From assembly GCF_900182935.1 (NCBI RefSeq), contig NZ_FXUE01000002.1, forward strand, positions 186,001-250,000: a DNA stretch of 64,000 nt, in the 5' to 3' direction. The notes under the pieces are model-generated. The model saw nothing but the letters and a program-made list of their open reading frames with translations. It was not told the DNA's origin and made no database searches. Positions 19,051-28,012 of the stretch are shown piece after piece. The position numbers were made by a program, and so were the translations under genes. The first letter of the stretch is position 1; each line of letters opens with the position of its first letter. The DNA comes from Fibrobacter sp. UWB10 (GTDB lineage Bacteria > Fibrobacterota > Fibrobacteria > Fibrobacterales > Fibrobacteraceae).

Positions 19051-20661
19051 CTAGTTTTTGATGCAACGGACATGGGCATCGAAATCTTTTACGGAACGGC
19101 CTATAGCTTCGAACGTAACGCCTGTTTCCTCTGATATAGGAGTTGCCCAGAATTGGTAGGAGTGGTATCCGCTGATGCTTCCAGAGTATTGGATGCTAGA
19201 TGCAAATACTGCGCCTATGCCGAATTCTCCGGTTGAATAGTATTTTGCCTTATAATAGGGGAAGATGCTGAAACCATAAGTGTCGTACCCCCAGAAACTG
19301 ACGGAGTCTTGGGCTCCGTTGATGCGTCTGAACGATTTCCTAGCAACCAAATTATGGGGGAATTCGTTCCCGCGGGCGCTTTTTGCAAATGCGATCAAGG
19401 TATTCCATTCCGTGGAGTCAGGAATATGCCAACCATTGGGACAAACGCCCTGTGCGGGCAAATTGACGCCGTAATAGTGTACCGTGATGGTCGGCTTGCT
19501 TATTTCGAGCATTTGCGTAAAGAAGTATTGCCTTCCGTACAGGTCGCAGTTTTCTTCTAAGTCGTCTTGGCAGTATCCGCCGAAATTTCCGTCATAGTTC
19601 AGGTTTTCTGCCATCCAAGTCTGTTCGCCGATTTTGACCGTTCTGTAGAAGTGTTCGTCTCGTTCATCAATCAATAAGCCGTAATCGATTCTCTCTTTCA
19701 TGTCGTCCCAGAAGGGCTTGTAATAGATGTTGCTGCTGTCAATCACTTCGCCTTCGCCTTTAATGCAGCGGACAGAGTATCCGTTTCGCTTGTCTTTGGT
19801 GGGGGAATGGTATGTTTTTCCGGCAATAATGGCGAACACGTCTGCGGTAGAGTAAGAAATATCGCTGGCAGCCCAGAAACCAGCAATGTTAAGGCTGTCG
19901 GTAAAAGTGGGTGTGCGCCAGTCCATATATCCTGAACCGACGGCGAAGAATCCTATATCGTTCGTGCCTTCGGTATTATTTTCCCAACCGTAGGGAGCGC
20001 GCAGCTTTTCGTAGGCGTTAGTGTTGCCGCTTAATTTTTGCAGGGCCTCGAAATCTTTTGTGGTGGGCAGGTGCCAGCCTTCGGGACAAATCCCTTGAAC
20101 AGGGGCGTCTGGCCGCTTGCGCCAAAGGCGTTCCGTATTATACTTTTCATCGACATTCATGGCGCCACTCCAAGTGTAGAGGGCTCCGTATTCGGGACAC
20201 CTTTCGTCGTGGTTGTTATAGCACCAGTCGTTGATATGGTTCAACGAATCGAATCCCTTGCGGTAGCGCAAATTTTCGGCCATCCAGACTTGCTTGCCGA
20301 TGGTGATGTACTTGTAGGACTGGGAATCTCTTGCGTCGATAAAACTCGGTAGCGAATCGAAATTGATGACGATGCGTTCGCTGCTAGAAGACTGTAGCTC
20401 TTCAGACGACGATACCGGCTCTTCAGAAGATGATACGGGTGCTTCTGATGACGAACTCAGTTCTTCTGACGAAGATTCCGGGATGGGTTCCGACGATGAA
20501 TAGGTTGGCGTCACTTCGTCAGAGGATGATTCTATAGCATCTTCTGAAGACGAAGAAATTTCTTGATTGTCCGGCTCCGAGATATTGTCTTGCACGATAG
20601 TGTTATCGCTGGTGCAAGCGAATAAAATAGACAATAAGGGTAAAAGGTATATCTTTTTCAT
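19051..20661 (-). CDS. FISUMP lipoprotein with two FISUMP domains
   Basis: A 536-residue lipoprotein (lipobox LFAC, Cys16) with an acidic Ser-rich tether of SSSSE-type repeats to about residue 100. Two copies of the Fibrobacter succinogenes major paralogous (FISUMP) domain follow. The first is marked by IGKQVWMAENLRY, LYTWSGAMN, GICPEGWHLPT and a terminal YSVRCIK. The second is marked by IGEQTWMAENLNY, GVCPNGWHIPDSTEWNTL and a terminal VRCIKN. The domain's molecular role is not known; these proteins are surface-exposed lipoproteins. It follows the LysM-like lipoprotein gene after 26 bp and is probably co-transcribed. Confidence 0.92.
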   Translation of the reverse strand: MKKIYLLPLLSILFACTSDNTIVQDNISEPDNQEISSSSEDAIESSSDEVTPTYSSSEPIPESSSEELSSSSEAPVSSSEEPVSSSEELQSSSSERIVINFDSLPSFIDARDSQSYKYITIGKQVWMAENLRYRKGFDSLNHINDWCYNNHDERCPEYGALYTWSGAMNVDEKYNTERLWRKRPDAPVQGICPEGWHLPTTKDFEALQKLSGNTNAYEKLRAPYGWENNTEGTNDIGFFAVGSGYMDWRTPTFTDSLNIAGFWAASDISYSTADVFAIIAGKTYHSPTKDKRNGYSVRCIKGEGEVIDSSNIYYKPFWDDMKERIDYGLLIDERDEHFYRTVKIGEQTWMAENLNYDGNFGGYCQDDLEENCDLYGRQYFFTQMLEISKPTITVHYYGVNLPAQGVCPNGWHIPDSTEWNTLIAFAKSARGNEFPHNLVARKSFRRINGAQDSVSFWGYDTYGFSIFPYYKAKYYSTGEFGIGAVFASSIQYSGSISGYHSYQFWATPISEETGVTFEAIGRSVKDFDAHVRCIKN

Positions 20662-20687
20662 GTTCTCTCCTTCAAATTTTTTGCGCG

Positions 20688-21278
20688 TTAGAGCTTAGGA
20701 ACGCGGACCTTGTCTCCTGCATTTAAATGCTCTAGCATAACGCCGGCGTTTACGGATTGTAAGGCCGAAAGTACGTAGAAGCGGGGGAGACCTTGGACTC
20801 CGGCGCCGTAGGTGCGCTTTAACAGCTTGAACAGGTCGTCGCCGTCGTTTGCGGTAACGGTCTTGTAAAGGCTAGCGTTGCTGGGGTCGGACTGCAACTT
20901 GGAAAGGGCGGTCGCGAACTTGTCGGCGAAGAGTTCTGCAGAATTGTCGGTTTTGGTGGGCGCCTGTTTTGCCCCCGCGGACTTGCCTGTGTGGTTCGCC
21001 TTCGGAGTAGCGTCCTTTTTGCCTGTGACGGAGCCCGGAAGTTTGAAAATCGGGGCGTCGAACACGTTCATGTTGATTTTGGCTTCGGCGTCTGCGCCCT
21101 TTTTAATGGGTTCCAGGGCCAAAATAGAGTCCAGCGAGGCGATGTAGGCGCTGTCGGGCCACTCGGTAAGGGGCATTTTTTGGTCAGTTACGATGATTTT
21201 TGCCATGGGAGTTTCGTTCCCGCAGGCCATAAAAAGCGAAGGGATAATTGTAAAAAATGCCACAGAAATTCTATTCAT
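20688..21278 (-). CDS. Lipoprotein with LysM-like C-terminal domain
   Basis: A 196-residue lipoprotein (signal MNRISVAFFTIIPSLFMAC, Cys19). A Lys/Thr/Ala-rich linker occupies residues ~85-110. The last ~55 residues resemble a LysM peptidoglycan-binding repeat: VTANDGDDLFKLLKRTYG, then a helix, then LNAGDKVRVPKL. Expected role: an outer-membrane lipoprotein touching peptidoglycan. The LysM assignment rests on motif spacing. The gene begins the unit that also encodes the FISUMP lipoprotein. Confidence 0.72.
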   Translation of the reverse strand: MNRISVAFFTIIPSLFMACGNETPMAKIIVTDQKMPLTEWPDSAYIASLDSILALEPIKKGADAEAKINMNVFDAPIFKLPGSVTGKKDATPKANHTGKSAGAKQAPTKTDNSAELFADKFATALSKLQSDPSNASLYKTVTANDGDDLFKLLKRTYGAGVQGLPRFYVLSALQSVNAGVMLEHLNAGDKVRVPKL

Positions 21279-21369
21279 GTTCCCAAAAATACTATTTCCC
21301 TTGCCAAAATGGCGAAATTCTTCTAAATTTAGGCTCTCAAAATCTAACTACTTCATAGGAAGTTTAAAA

Positions 21370-21672
21370 ATGAAAGAAGGTATCCACCCTAACTATCAAC
21401 CGGTCGTGTTCGTCGATGCGAATACGGGTAAAGAATACATCACCCGCTCCACGAAGTCTTCCGCCGAAAAGAAGACTATCGATGGTGTTGAATATAGCGT
21501 AATTTCTCTCGAAATTACGGCTGATACCCATCCGTTCTGGACGGGTAAGCAGCATCGCGTGGATACGGCTGGCCGTATCGACCGCTTCAACAAGCGTTTC
21601 GCTGGCAACATCACTGGTGCAAAGCGTAAGACCCGCAAGGCTGCTCCTGCCAAGGCTGAAGACGCTGAATAA
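21370..21672 (+). CDS. rpmE: 50S ribosomal protein L31, type B
   Basis: Ribosomal protein L31 (100 residues) of the C-minus (type B, zinc-independent) class: it starts MKEGIHPNYQPVVFVD, lacks the CxxC zinc ligands, and contains SLEITADTHPFWTGKQ and AGRIDRFNKRF. The C-terminus is extended by a Lys/Ala-rich tail. The start is fixed by the family N-terminus and a GGAAG Shine-Dalgarno nine bases before it. A TAAATTTA box about 55 bp upstream is a probable promoter. A weak hairpin follows the stop. Confidence 0.96.
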   Translation: MKEGIHPNYQPVVFVDANTGKEYITRSTKSSAEKKTIDGVEYSVISLEITADTHPFWTGKQHRVDTAGRIDRFNKRFAGNITGAKRKTRKAAPAKAEDAE

Positions 21673-21688
21673 TTACAGATAAATGAAT

Positions 21689-21717
21689 GGCTCCCTTCGT
21701 AAAAGAGGGGGCCTTTC
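21689..21717 (+). terminator. Probable terminator of rpmE
   Basis: Imperfect GGCTCCCTT / AAGAGGGGGCC stem followed by TTTCTT. Confidence 0.55.
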
Positions 21718-21732
21718 TTCAAAAGGATTCAA

Positions 21733-22596
21733 ATGAAAAAGCAACTCTTTATTGGTGCAGCCGCTCTCGTGGCTATGGCTATGACCGGTTGCCAGAAGAC
21801 TGGCACTATCGAAGGTGTCGTCCTCGATCCGTTTACTGGCAAGGCTATTGAAATGCCGACCGTTTGGATGGATTCTACCATCTTCGGTACGCAGAACCCG
21901 AAGTACCCCTACAAGGGCGAACTTCAGCAGGGTAAGTTCAAGTTTGAAAAGGTTCCCGTTGGCGAATACCTGATCAAGGCCCGTCGTTCCAAGTACATTC
22001 TCGGCCAGCAGAAGATTGCTACCGACGAAAAGAACCCGAACCTTTCTGTGACTTTGTACGAATACAGCGACCAGATCAAGCCGGGTCTCTACAAGAGCGG
22101 TACGACCGAAGGTCCTGAAAAGATTGATAACCAGTGGGTTGTCTATTCTACAAGCTGCAGCGAATCCGTTGCCGGTTACCGTTTGACCATGCCGATTGCT
22201 ACCGATGCCGCCAAGGTTCCGGGCAAGAAGGACAAAAAGAAGAAGAAGAAGGCCGACAAGGGCGCTGCCAAGGTTTCTAGCCTCCCGGCTCCGTTGGCTG
22301 TGGACGCTGCACTCAACGTGTTCTACGTGAATGCTAGCTCCGTGACTTCTCCGCTGGTCGTGACCTCCTACCCGGCTGTGGAAGGCAAGGTGGCTGACCA
22401 TTCCGACTGCCAGGGCTTCGGCGCCGACGAAAAGACGGGTCTCTTTGTAGACAAGTCCAAGGGCACGACTCTGAACGTGGAATACAAGGCCGAAAACCTG
22501 TTCCAGGTGACTGGCAATCTTCCGTCTGGCAAGCAGATTCTTCAGCTCGCCCAGGATGGCAAGACCCTGCAGACCTACTACTTCATGGTTAAGTAA
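21733..22596 (+). CDS. Lipoprotein with carboxypeptidase-regulatory-like fold
   Basis: A 287-residue lipoprotein (lipobox MTGC, Cys20). The part just after the Cys (GTIEGVVLDPFTGKAIEMPTV through FKFEKVPVGEYLIKARR) has the pattern of a carboxypeptidase-regulatory/CNA-B-like beta sandwich. A very basic stretch (GKKDKKKKKKADKG) sits at about residues 166-180, then a C-terminal beta-rich region ends in LQLAQDGKTLQTYYFMVK. No catalytic residues were seen. It stands between two terminator-like hairpins as its own unit, with translation signal AAGGATTCAA before the ATG. Function unknown. Confidence 0.8.
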   Translation: MKKQLFIGAAALVAMAMTGCQKTGTIEGVVLDPFTGKAIEMPTVWMDSTIFGTQNPKYPYKGELQQGKFKFEKVPVGEYLIKARRSKYILGQQKIATDEKNPNLSVTLYEYSDQIKPGLYKSGTTEGPEKIDNQWVVYSTSCSESVAGYRLTMPIATDAAKVPGKKDKKKKKKADKGAAKVSSLPAPLAVDAALNVFYVNASSVTSPLVVTSYPAVEGKVADHSDCQGFGADEKTGLFVDKSKGTTLNVEYKAENLFQVTGNLPSGKQILQLAQDGKTLQTYYFMVK

Positions 22597-22637
22597 TTTT
22601 ACGGCATAGGGCTTAGCCCTGTCTGTTGAATTTAGCG

Positions 22638-22664
22638 AAAGGCTCCGCAATGCGGGGCCTTTTG
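22638..22664 (+). terminator. Rho-independent terminator
   Basis: AAAGGCTCCGC / GCGGGGCCTTTT stem with an AAT loop and T run, downstream of the 21733 lipoprotein gene. Confidence 0.85.
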
Positions 22665-22753
22665 CTGTATGTGGAGCTGTTTTTTGCCGCGCATGGCCTA
22701 GTGTAAAGAATTCGTTTGTTGATTTTTCGGGGCATTTTGTATAGATTAGGAGC

Positions 22754-24304
22754 ATGGGAATTCGATTGGGAAAATTTGGTCTAGCCTCTTTTACGACGTT
22801 ATTTGCGCTTGTCGTGAATGGTTGCGATAACGGCTCTAACAATGCTGCGGAATATGACTACGAAGTCATAGATAATGAACGCGATTCATCTGCGGTAACT
22901 GTTCTCGATACGATTTATGATACCATTCAAATGCCACCGTTTGATGAGGTCTTAGTTTATCCGCCCCAAGGCGGGGATACGCTTGCTTACCTGAGTTCTT
23001 CTACAGCGGATACTCCGAATTCATCGGCACTTGAGGTGGATCCGGGTGCTTCTTCTGGCATGGAACCGCCACACTCTTCGTCGTCGGAAATGTCTTCGGG
23101 CGTTATATTGCCGAATTCGTCTTCGTCGGGAATCGTTCCTGATTTATCTTCGGACTCGAGGCCGCTACGTTCCTCGTCTTCTAAGATAGAACCTCCTCCG
23201 GAATCTTCTTCTAGAATGGTGCCACCCTCTTCTTCGAGCAAGGGGCCGGTGCTTGACTTTAGCTTCTATAACGGTGCGGACATTTCGACGGTGCAGGAAT
23301 ACGAGCGCTGGGGTGCCAAATTCTACGATGTGGATGGCACCGAGAAAGATGTCTTTACGCTCCTGAAAGATCACGGGTTTAATGCGATTCGTTTGAAGAC
23401 TTTTGTGAGTCCGAAGGCTCAGTATGGTTATGCCGCGTCGGGCTGCGATCACGATGCCGAAGCTTACGCCGACAAGGACCATATTATTGCGTATGCGAAA
23501 AAGATTAAGGCTGCTGGCATGGCCTTCTTGCTGGACATTCATTACAGCGACAACTGGGCGGATCCTGGCAAGCAGATTATTCCGAGTCGCTGGCGCAGCG
23601 TGACAAGTTCCGATGCGATGGCGGATTCTGTATACAATTACACTTACGACTTGATTAATTCGCTTAAGCAAGTGAATGCGACGCCAGAGATGGTGCAAAT
23701 CGGTAACGAAACCACGCCGGGCATTTTGATTCATGTGCCGAACAGCAAAACAGACTGCTGGGGCAACGGGGTAGACAAGGCATCTACTGCAATCAATGGT
23801 GATATGGGTACAAGTGCCGGCAAGGCTAATGCGGGCAAGTACTTTAAGGCGGGTATTCGCGCTGTCAAGGCGGTGTCGCAAGACATCAAGACTGTGCTCC
23901 ACATCGAAAGCATCCGCAAGACAAGTACGGTCGATTGGTGGATGAATGAAATCTTCAAGAACCAGAAGGTTCCTGCCGACGTGATGGGATTTTCGGCGTA
24001 TACCGCTTACGGTGATGACAAACCGGACAAGTGGAATAGTTTGTTCAGAAACTTGATTTCGACTTATCCGAATTTGGAATTCATTGTGGCCGAATACAAC
24101 GGCGGCGAATCGGATAATACATATTCTTACGATGGCTCGCGCAAGAAGGCTGTAGATATGGTTCGCGGGCTAGACCGCTGGATTGGCGCCTTTTTCTGGG
24201 AACCCACTTTGAGCGGGGCCTGGGGACCGTCTCTATTTGATTGGGATGGCCCGGATTTAAGGGCGAATAAGAAGGCTTTTGACGAGTACAAGGTGGAGTT
24301 TTAA
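22754..24304 (+). CDS. GH53 endo-beta-1,4-galactanase lipoprotein
   Basis: A 516-residue secreted lipoprotein (signal ends VVNGC). A ~100-residue Pro/Ser-rich linker with repeated SSSS blocks leads to a C-terminal glycoside hydrolase family 53 domain (about residues 170-516). Family marks are FYNGADISTVQEYERWGAKF, LKDHGFNAIRLKTF, LLDIHYSDNWADPGKQ, the general acid in MVQIGNETTPGIL and a Glu-containing strand FIVAEYNG near the nucleophile position, then WEPTLSGAWG. GH53 enzymes cleave beta-1,4-galactan side chains of pectin, fitting a plant-cell-wall degrader. It is a single-gene unit preceded by AGGAG. Confidence 0.9.
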   Translation: MGIRLGKFGLASFTTLFALVVNGCDNGSNNAAEYDYEVIDNERDSSAVTVLDTIYDTIQMPPFDEVLVYPPQGGDTLAYLSSSTADTPNSSALEVDPGASSGMEPPHSSSSEMSSGVILPNSSSSGIVPDLSSDSRPLRSSSSKIEPPPESSSRMVPPSSSSKGPVLDFSFYNGADISTVQEYERWGAKFYDVDGTEKDVFTLLKDHGFNAIRLKTFVSPKAQYGYAASGCDHDAEAYADKDHIIAYAKKIKAAGMAFLLDIHYSDNWADPGKQIIPSRWRSVTSSDAMADSVYNYTYDLINSLKQVNATPEMVQIGNETTPGILIHVPNSKTDCWGNGVDKASTAINGDMGTSAGKANAGKYFKAGIRAVKAVSQDIKTVLHIESIRKTSTVDWWMNEIFKNQKVPADVMGFSAYTAYGDDKPDKWNSLFRNLISTYPNLEFIVAEYNGGESDNTYSYDGSRKKAVDMVRGLDRWIGAFFWEPTLSGAWGPSLFDWDGPDLRANKKAFDEYKVEF

Positions 24305-24327
24305 GCGACACCAAGGAGCCATTTTTC

Positions 24328-24335
24328 TAAATTCA
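24328..24335 (+). promoter_or_regulatory. TAAATTCA box for the aromatic operon
   Basis: Ends five bases before the chorismate mutase ATG. No ribosome-binding site lies between. Confidence 0.4.
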
Positions 24336-24340
24336 ACACT

Positions 24341-24595
24341 ATGAATATTGAAGACTGGCGCAACCGTATTGATGAACTGAATGATGAACTGATTGCCCTT
24401 TTGAACAAGAGGGCAAGTTATGCGACTGAAATCGGAAAAATCAAGAAAGAAAAGGGTCTCCCTGTTTTCGATGCCAGTAGGGAAGATGCCGTTCTCGAAA
24501 AAGTTTCGTCCCTGACAAAGGGCCCGCTTTCGCCGGAATCCATCAAGAATATTTTCCGCGTCATTATGCAAGAAACCCGAAAGGTGGAGGAGTAA
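24341..24595 (+). CDS. Chorismate mutase, AroQ class
   Basis: An 84-residue all-helical AroQ-type chorismate mutase converting chorismate to prephenate. Motifs include WRNRIDELNDELIALLNKRASYATEIGKIK with the first active-site Arg and the Arg/Lys pair of helix 1, then FDASREDAVLEKV and a C-terminal FRVIMQETRK. It is the free single-domain form, not fused to prephenate dehydratase or DAHP synthase. Its stop overlaps the tyrA start (TAATG), so it opens a tightly packed operon for tyrosine/phenylalanine synthesis. Confidence 0.93.
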   Translation: MNIEDWRNRIDELNDELIALLNKRASYATEIGKIKKEKGLPVFDASREDAVLEKVSSLTKGPLSPESIKNIFRVIMQETRKVEE

Positions 24596-25737
24596 TGCGC
24601 TTTACTTTTGTTGGCTTTGGACTTTTGGCAAGTTCGGTAGCCGCTGCCATTAAACAGGCAAAGTTGCCGACGGTGGTACGTGCGGTGAGTAGCCCTGCAA
24701 CGCTTGCTCGTGCAAAGGAACTGGGGCTTGCCGATGAATTTTTCGGCTACGATGAAATCAAGGACTGGGTTCCCGGTTCCGATGTGATTTTGCTTTGCGC
24801 CCCGATTCTCCATATTTTAAAGACGATTGAAAACTTGTCTCAGATGGATTTGTCGCTGCTGGATGCACGAAAGCAGATTCTAGTGAGCGATATCGGATCG
24901 ACTAAGGTGGAAATTTGCAAGGCGGGTGCCAAGCTCCCGAAGCCGTTTGTGTTTGTGGGCAGCCACCCGATGGCGGGTTCCGAAAAGCGTACGCTTGAAT
25001 ATAACGATCCCTCGATTTTTGAAAATGCATACTGGTTTGTATGCCCGCCAGAAGGCATAGACGAATCGGTGTACAAGCCGCTCTTGAACTTGATTTCGTT
25101 TGTGGGCGCAAATGCCGTGGTGTTTCCGCCGGAACATCATGACCGCACCATGGCTTGGGTGTCGCACATGCCGCAGATGCTTTCGTCGACGTTGGCGGCG
25201 AGTATGCCGGAACGCTTGGTAAAGCCCAACTACCAGCATTACGCTGGCCGCGCCTTTAGAGACATGACGCGCATTGCCGCCTCTGGCTGGAACATGTGGC
25301 ACGATATCGCCGTCACCAACCGCGATCAGACCGTGCTTGCGCTTAAAGAAGTGCGCGCCGGAATCGACAAAACGGTGGAAGCCATGGAAAGCCTGAAGGT
25401 GGTTTGCGAAGGCAAGCCCGCGGGCGATGATTGCTCTGCTGCGTTGGAGACTGTTTTCAAGGCCGGTAACGATGGCCGTGCAAGCTTGTTTGCACCGGGT
25501 CGCAATGCCGCAGCTGCCTTCTCTGAAATTACGGTGCCCCTGAAAGATGTTCCGGGTGCGCTGTTGCAGGTGCTGCAACCCCTTGCCGACAACAATTTGA
25601 ACATTCGCGATATTGAACTGATGAAAGTCCGCGAAAATATTGCAGGCACTTTGCTGCTTGCGTTTAAGACCCCTGAAGAGGCCCGCCGTGCCATGCAGAT
25701 TCTCTTGCAGCTTGGTTACGACGTAAAGGAACGCTAA
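24595..25737 (+). CDS. tyrA: Prephenate dehydrogenase with ACT domain
   Basis: A 380-residue NAD(P)-dependent TyrA, making 4-hydroxyphenylpyruvate from prephenate. The Rossmann start is FVGFGLLASSVAAAI (dinucleotide loop slightly divergent: GFGLLA). SDIGSTKVEI, GSHPMAGSEKRTLEY with the catalytic His region, and the helical AWVSHMPQMLSSTLA / AGRAFRDMTRIAASG block follow. A C-terminal ACT domain (about residues 305-380, VPLKDVPGALLQVLQPLADN) probably binds tyrosine for feedback inhibition. One-base overlaps couple it to the genes on both sides. Confidence 0.94.
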   Translation: MRFTFVGFGLLASSVAAAIKQAKLPTVVRAVSSPATLARAKELGLADEFFGYDEIKDWVPGSDVILLCAPILHILKTIENLSQMDLSLLDARKQILVSDIGSTKVEICKAGAKLPKPFVFVGSHPMAGSEKRTLEYNDPSIFENAYWFVCPPEGIDESVYKPLLNLISFVGANAVVFPPEHHDRTMAWVSHMPQMLSSTLAASMPERLVKPNYQHYAGRAFRDMTRIAASGWNMWHDIAVTNRDQTVLALKEVRAGIDKTVEAMESLKVVCEGKPAGDDCSAALETVFKAGNDGRASLFAPGRNAAAAFSEITVPLKDVPGALLQVLQPLADNNLNIRDIELMKVRENIAGTLLLAFKTPEEARRAMQILLQLGYDVKER

Positions 25738-27113
25738 TGGAATTTGTTTTAAACCCCGACCGCGAACGCATGGAGCTTGCGCTGGTGATGGCGCTGCTCG
25801 TGAATGGTCGTACCGTTTTTGAAGATTTCTCTTTTGCCGCAGGTGTAGAACCTTTTGCCGAGGCCCTCAAGGAATTTGGCCTGAATTATATGCAGCAAGG
25901 TCACCAGTTGGTGCTGGAAGGCAAGGGCTTTCAGTATGCGCTCCCGAGCATGCTCCCGATGGATTTGGGCGAATCGCGCTGCGTGATGCTTTGGACGCTT
26001 GCTTCTAAGGATGTCGAGCAGATTTATACCTTTGCCGCCGAAAATGACGAAGCGGGAATTGCAAAGGTCGCACACGCCAAGGAACTTTTGCAGAAGTATT
26101 TCAAGGTAAAGCCTGTCGACGATGAACCGGCGAAGTTTACGTTTACCTTTGCGCCCGAAGAAGTGGCAATTAAAAAGGATTCGCTCGGCAACGTAGCGAC
26201 CGTGATGCGTAACCGCTTGCTTTTGCGTACGCTTATTCGCGGCGAATACCTGTCCTTCGAAGAAAAGGGCTCGGTACACGACCAGTGGACTAAAATGCTC
26301 ATGTACTTTGGCGTGAATGTCAAGTACGAAAGCCGTGGCATGGAACAGTTGACCGAACTGGAACGTCGCATGATGATTGCGCGCGGCCAGAAGGTGGAAC
26401 GTTCGCAGTTTACCGAAATTTCGGAAACCCAAGTGATTACGGGCCGCGACTACTACATTCCGGGTGATGCGACTGAAGCGATGGCTTTTGTCTTGCTCAC
26501 GACGATTGCGGGCATTCCGAAGAATACCGAAGTCTGCCTCAAGAATGTGGATTTGAACAGTTCCCGCGCGGGCGCTCTCACTTGCCTTAAGCGCATGGGC
26601 GGTAATTTCGAAACCGTAAGCCGTCGCGAACGCTTTGGCGATGTCTATGGCGATATCATGGTGTATCCGCTTGCTTCGGGAAAGCGCTTGCAGGGTAGGC
26701 GCTTTTCGGAAGATACGATGGCGACCGGAATCGAAGAATTCCCGTTCTTGGCGGTGGCCGCTTGCTTTGCCGAAGGCGAAACAATTTTGCGCATTCCCAA
26801 GGAATTGCGTGCCGAAATGCGCCCGATTAACGAGGCTCTGGCCGAAAACTTGCGTAAGACGGGTGCCGAGGTTGGCGTTTATGACGACGGCCTTGTGATT
26901 CGCGGGCTTGAAACGATTGTGAACGGTAGCGATTTTGACGGCGGAGACGTGCCTCAGAATGGTCTTGCGCTTTCGGTGCTTTCGATTGCACTTGAAAACG
27001 ACGAGCCTGTGGCCAATTCTGAACTTGTTGAAAGCACTTACCCAGGTGTCTTGCAGAAGCTTGAACAGCTTTTGGAAATGGCAACGGCAAAGCCTGAAAC
27101 GGAGGTGTCGTAG
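25737..27113 (+). CDS. EPSP synthase-fold protein lacking canonical active-site motifs
   Basis: A 458-residue member of the EPSP synthase/MurA fold by overall pattern: YYIPGDATEAMAFVLLTT matches the IPGDxSxAAFF strand, and EEFPFLAVAACFAEGET matches DEIPxLAVAAAFAEGET. The substrate-binding signatures are not recognisable. The N-terminal LPGSKSxSxR is LNPDRERMELAL, the NSGTxxR motif is LGESRCVML, and KESDR is RAEMRPI. It sits in place of aroA between tyrA and nadK with one-base overlaps. Either it is a highly divergent EPSP synthase or a paralogue with another role. The fold is reasonably sure, the activity is not. Confidence 0.75.
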   Translation: MEFVLNPDRERMELALVMALLVNGRTVFEDFSFAAGVEPFAEALKEFGLNYMQQGHQLVLEGKGFQYALPSMLPMDLGESRCVMLWTLASKDVEQIYTFAAENDEAGIAKVAHAKELLQKYFKVKPVDDEPAKFTFTFAPEEVAIKKDSLGNVATVMRNRLLLRTLIRGEYLSFEEKGSVHDQWTKMLMYFGVNVKYESRGMEQLTELERRMMIARGQKVERSQFTEISETQVITGRDYYIPGDATEAMAFVLLTTIAGIPKNTEVCLKNVDLNSSRAGALTCLKRMGGNFETVSRRERFGDVYGDIMVYPLASGKRLQGRRFSEDTMATGIEEFPFLAVAACFAEGETILRIPKELRAEMRPINEALAENLRKTGAEVGVYDDGLVIRGLETIVNGSDFDGGDVPQNGLALSVLSIALENDEPVANSELVESTYPGVLQKLEQLLEMATAKPETEVS

Positions 27114-28009
27114 TGAACAAGGTCAAAAAATTCCAATTCCGCACGATTGGTATCGTGGGCTGGAAGGACAAAAATCCGGATTTGGCGCTTGCGCTCGACG
27201 TGATTTCGAAATGGGCGGTTGAGCATCCGCAGGTGACATTCTGCGTGCTGAATAACCTGAAAGATTTGGTGCGCAAGCCCATCAAGATTGTCAAGGAAAG
27301 CGAACTTTGCAAGTCCGACTTGTTGCTTGCTATTGGCGGCGACGGCACTGTGCTTTCGGCGGCGCACATGGCGCTCGGGCACGACACGCCCATTCTGGGC
27401 GTGAACGCGGGTCGTGTGGGTTTCTTGGCTGAGACTCGTGTTGAAGGCCTTTCGCAGACTTTGGATAGCTTGCTTGCTGGCGACTTTTCGACCCGCGAGC
27501 GCATGATGATTGACGCGGTAGTTTACCACGGTAAAAAGCAGATTGCCAAGCAGACGGTGCTAAACGAGGTGCACGTTCGTGCGCACGCGCCCGAGCGCAT
27601 GGTGAATGTGAGCGTGACTTACAACGGAACTGCTCTGACCGATTACTGGGCCGATTCCGTGCTCGTTTCGACTCCAACAGGCTCTACCGCCTACAATCTG
27701 GCGGCTGGTGGCCCTATCATTCACCCGGCTACGCCTGCGGTGGTGCTGACTCCGGTGGCGGCGAGCAGCCTTTCGGTGCGTCCGCTGGTGCTTTCGCTTT
27801 CGTCCAAGAAACTCCAGATGAAATCTGCAGTCGATGGACCGCTGGACTTGGTATTTGATGGCCGTACCACGGTTGTCTTGAAACCGAATGATGTGCTGAC
27901 TCTTGCCGAAAGCAAGTCGGTGACGACATTTATTCGCTTGCGCCATACGGGATTTGTGGGCGCGCTTCGCGAAAAGCTTGGTTGGACGGGAAAACCGAGG
28001 CAGGTTTAA
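27113..28009 (+). CDS. nadK: NAD kinase
   Basis: ATP-NAD kinase (298 residues), phosphorylating NAD to NADP. The diagnostic GGDGTVLSAAHMA lies after LLLAIGGDGT, followed by GVNAGRVGFLAE, VLNEVHVRA and the conserved second motif LVSTPTGSTAYNLAAGGPI. Translation begins at GTG overlapping the TAG of the EPSP synthase-like gene by one base. It closes the operon of chorismate mutase, tyrA and the EPSP synthase-like gene, perhaps balancing NADP for biosynthesis; that link is inferred from order only. Confidence 0.96.
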   Translation: MNKVKKFQFRTIGIVGWKDKNPDLALALDVISKWAVEHPQVTFCVLNNLKDLVRKPIKIVKESELCKSDLLLAIGGDGTVLSAAHMALGHDTPILGVNAGRVGFLAETRVEGLSQTLDSLLAGDFSTRERMMIDAVVYHGKKQIAKQTVLNEVHVRAHAPERMVNVSVTYNGTALTDYWADSVLVSTPTGSTAYNLAAGGPIIHPATPAVVLTPVAASSLSVRPLVLSLSSKKLQMKSAVDGPLDLVFDGRTTVVLKPNDVLTLAESKSVTTFIRLRHTGFVGALREKLGWTGKPRQV

Positions 28010-28012
28010 ACT

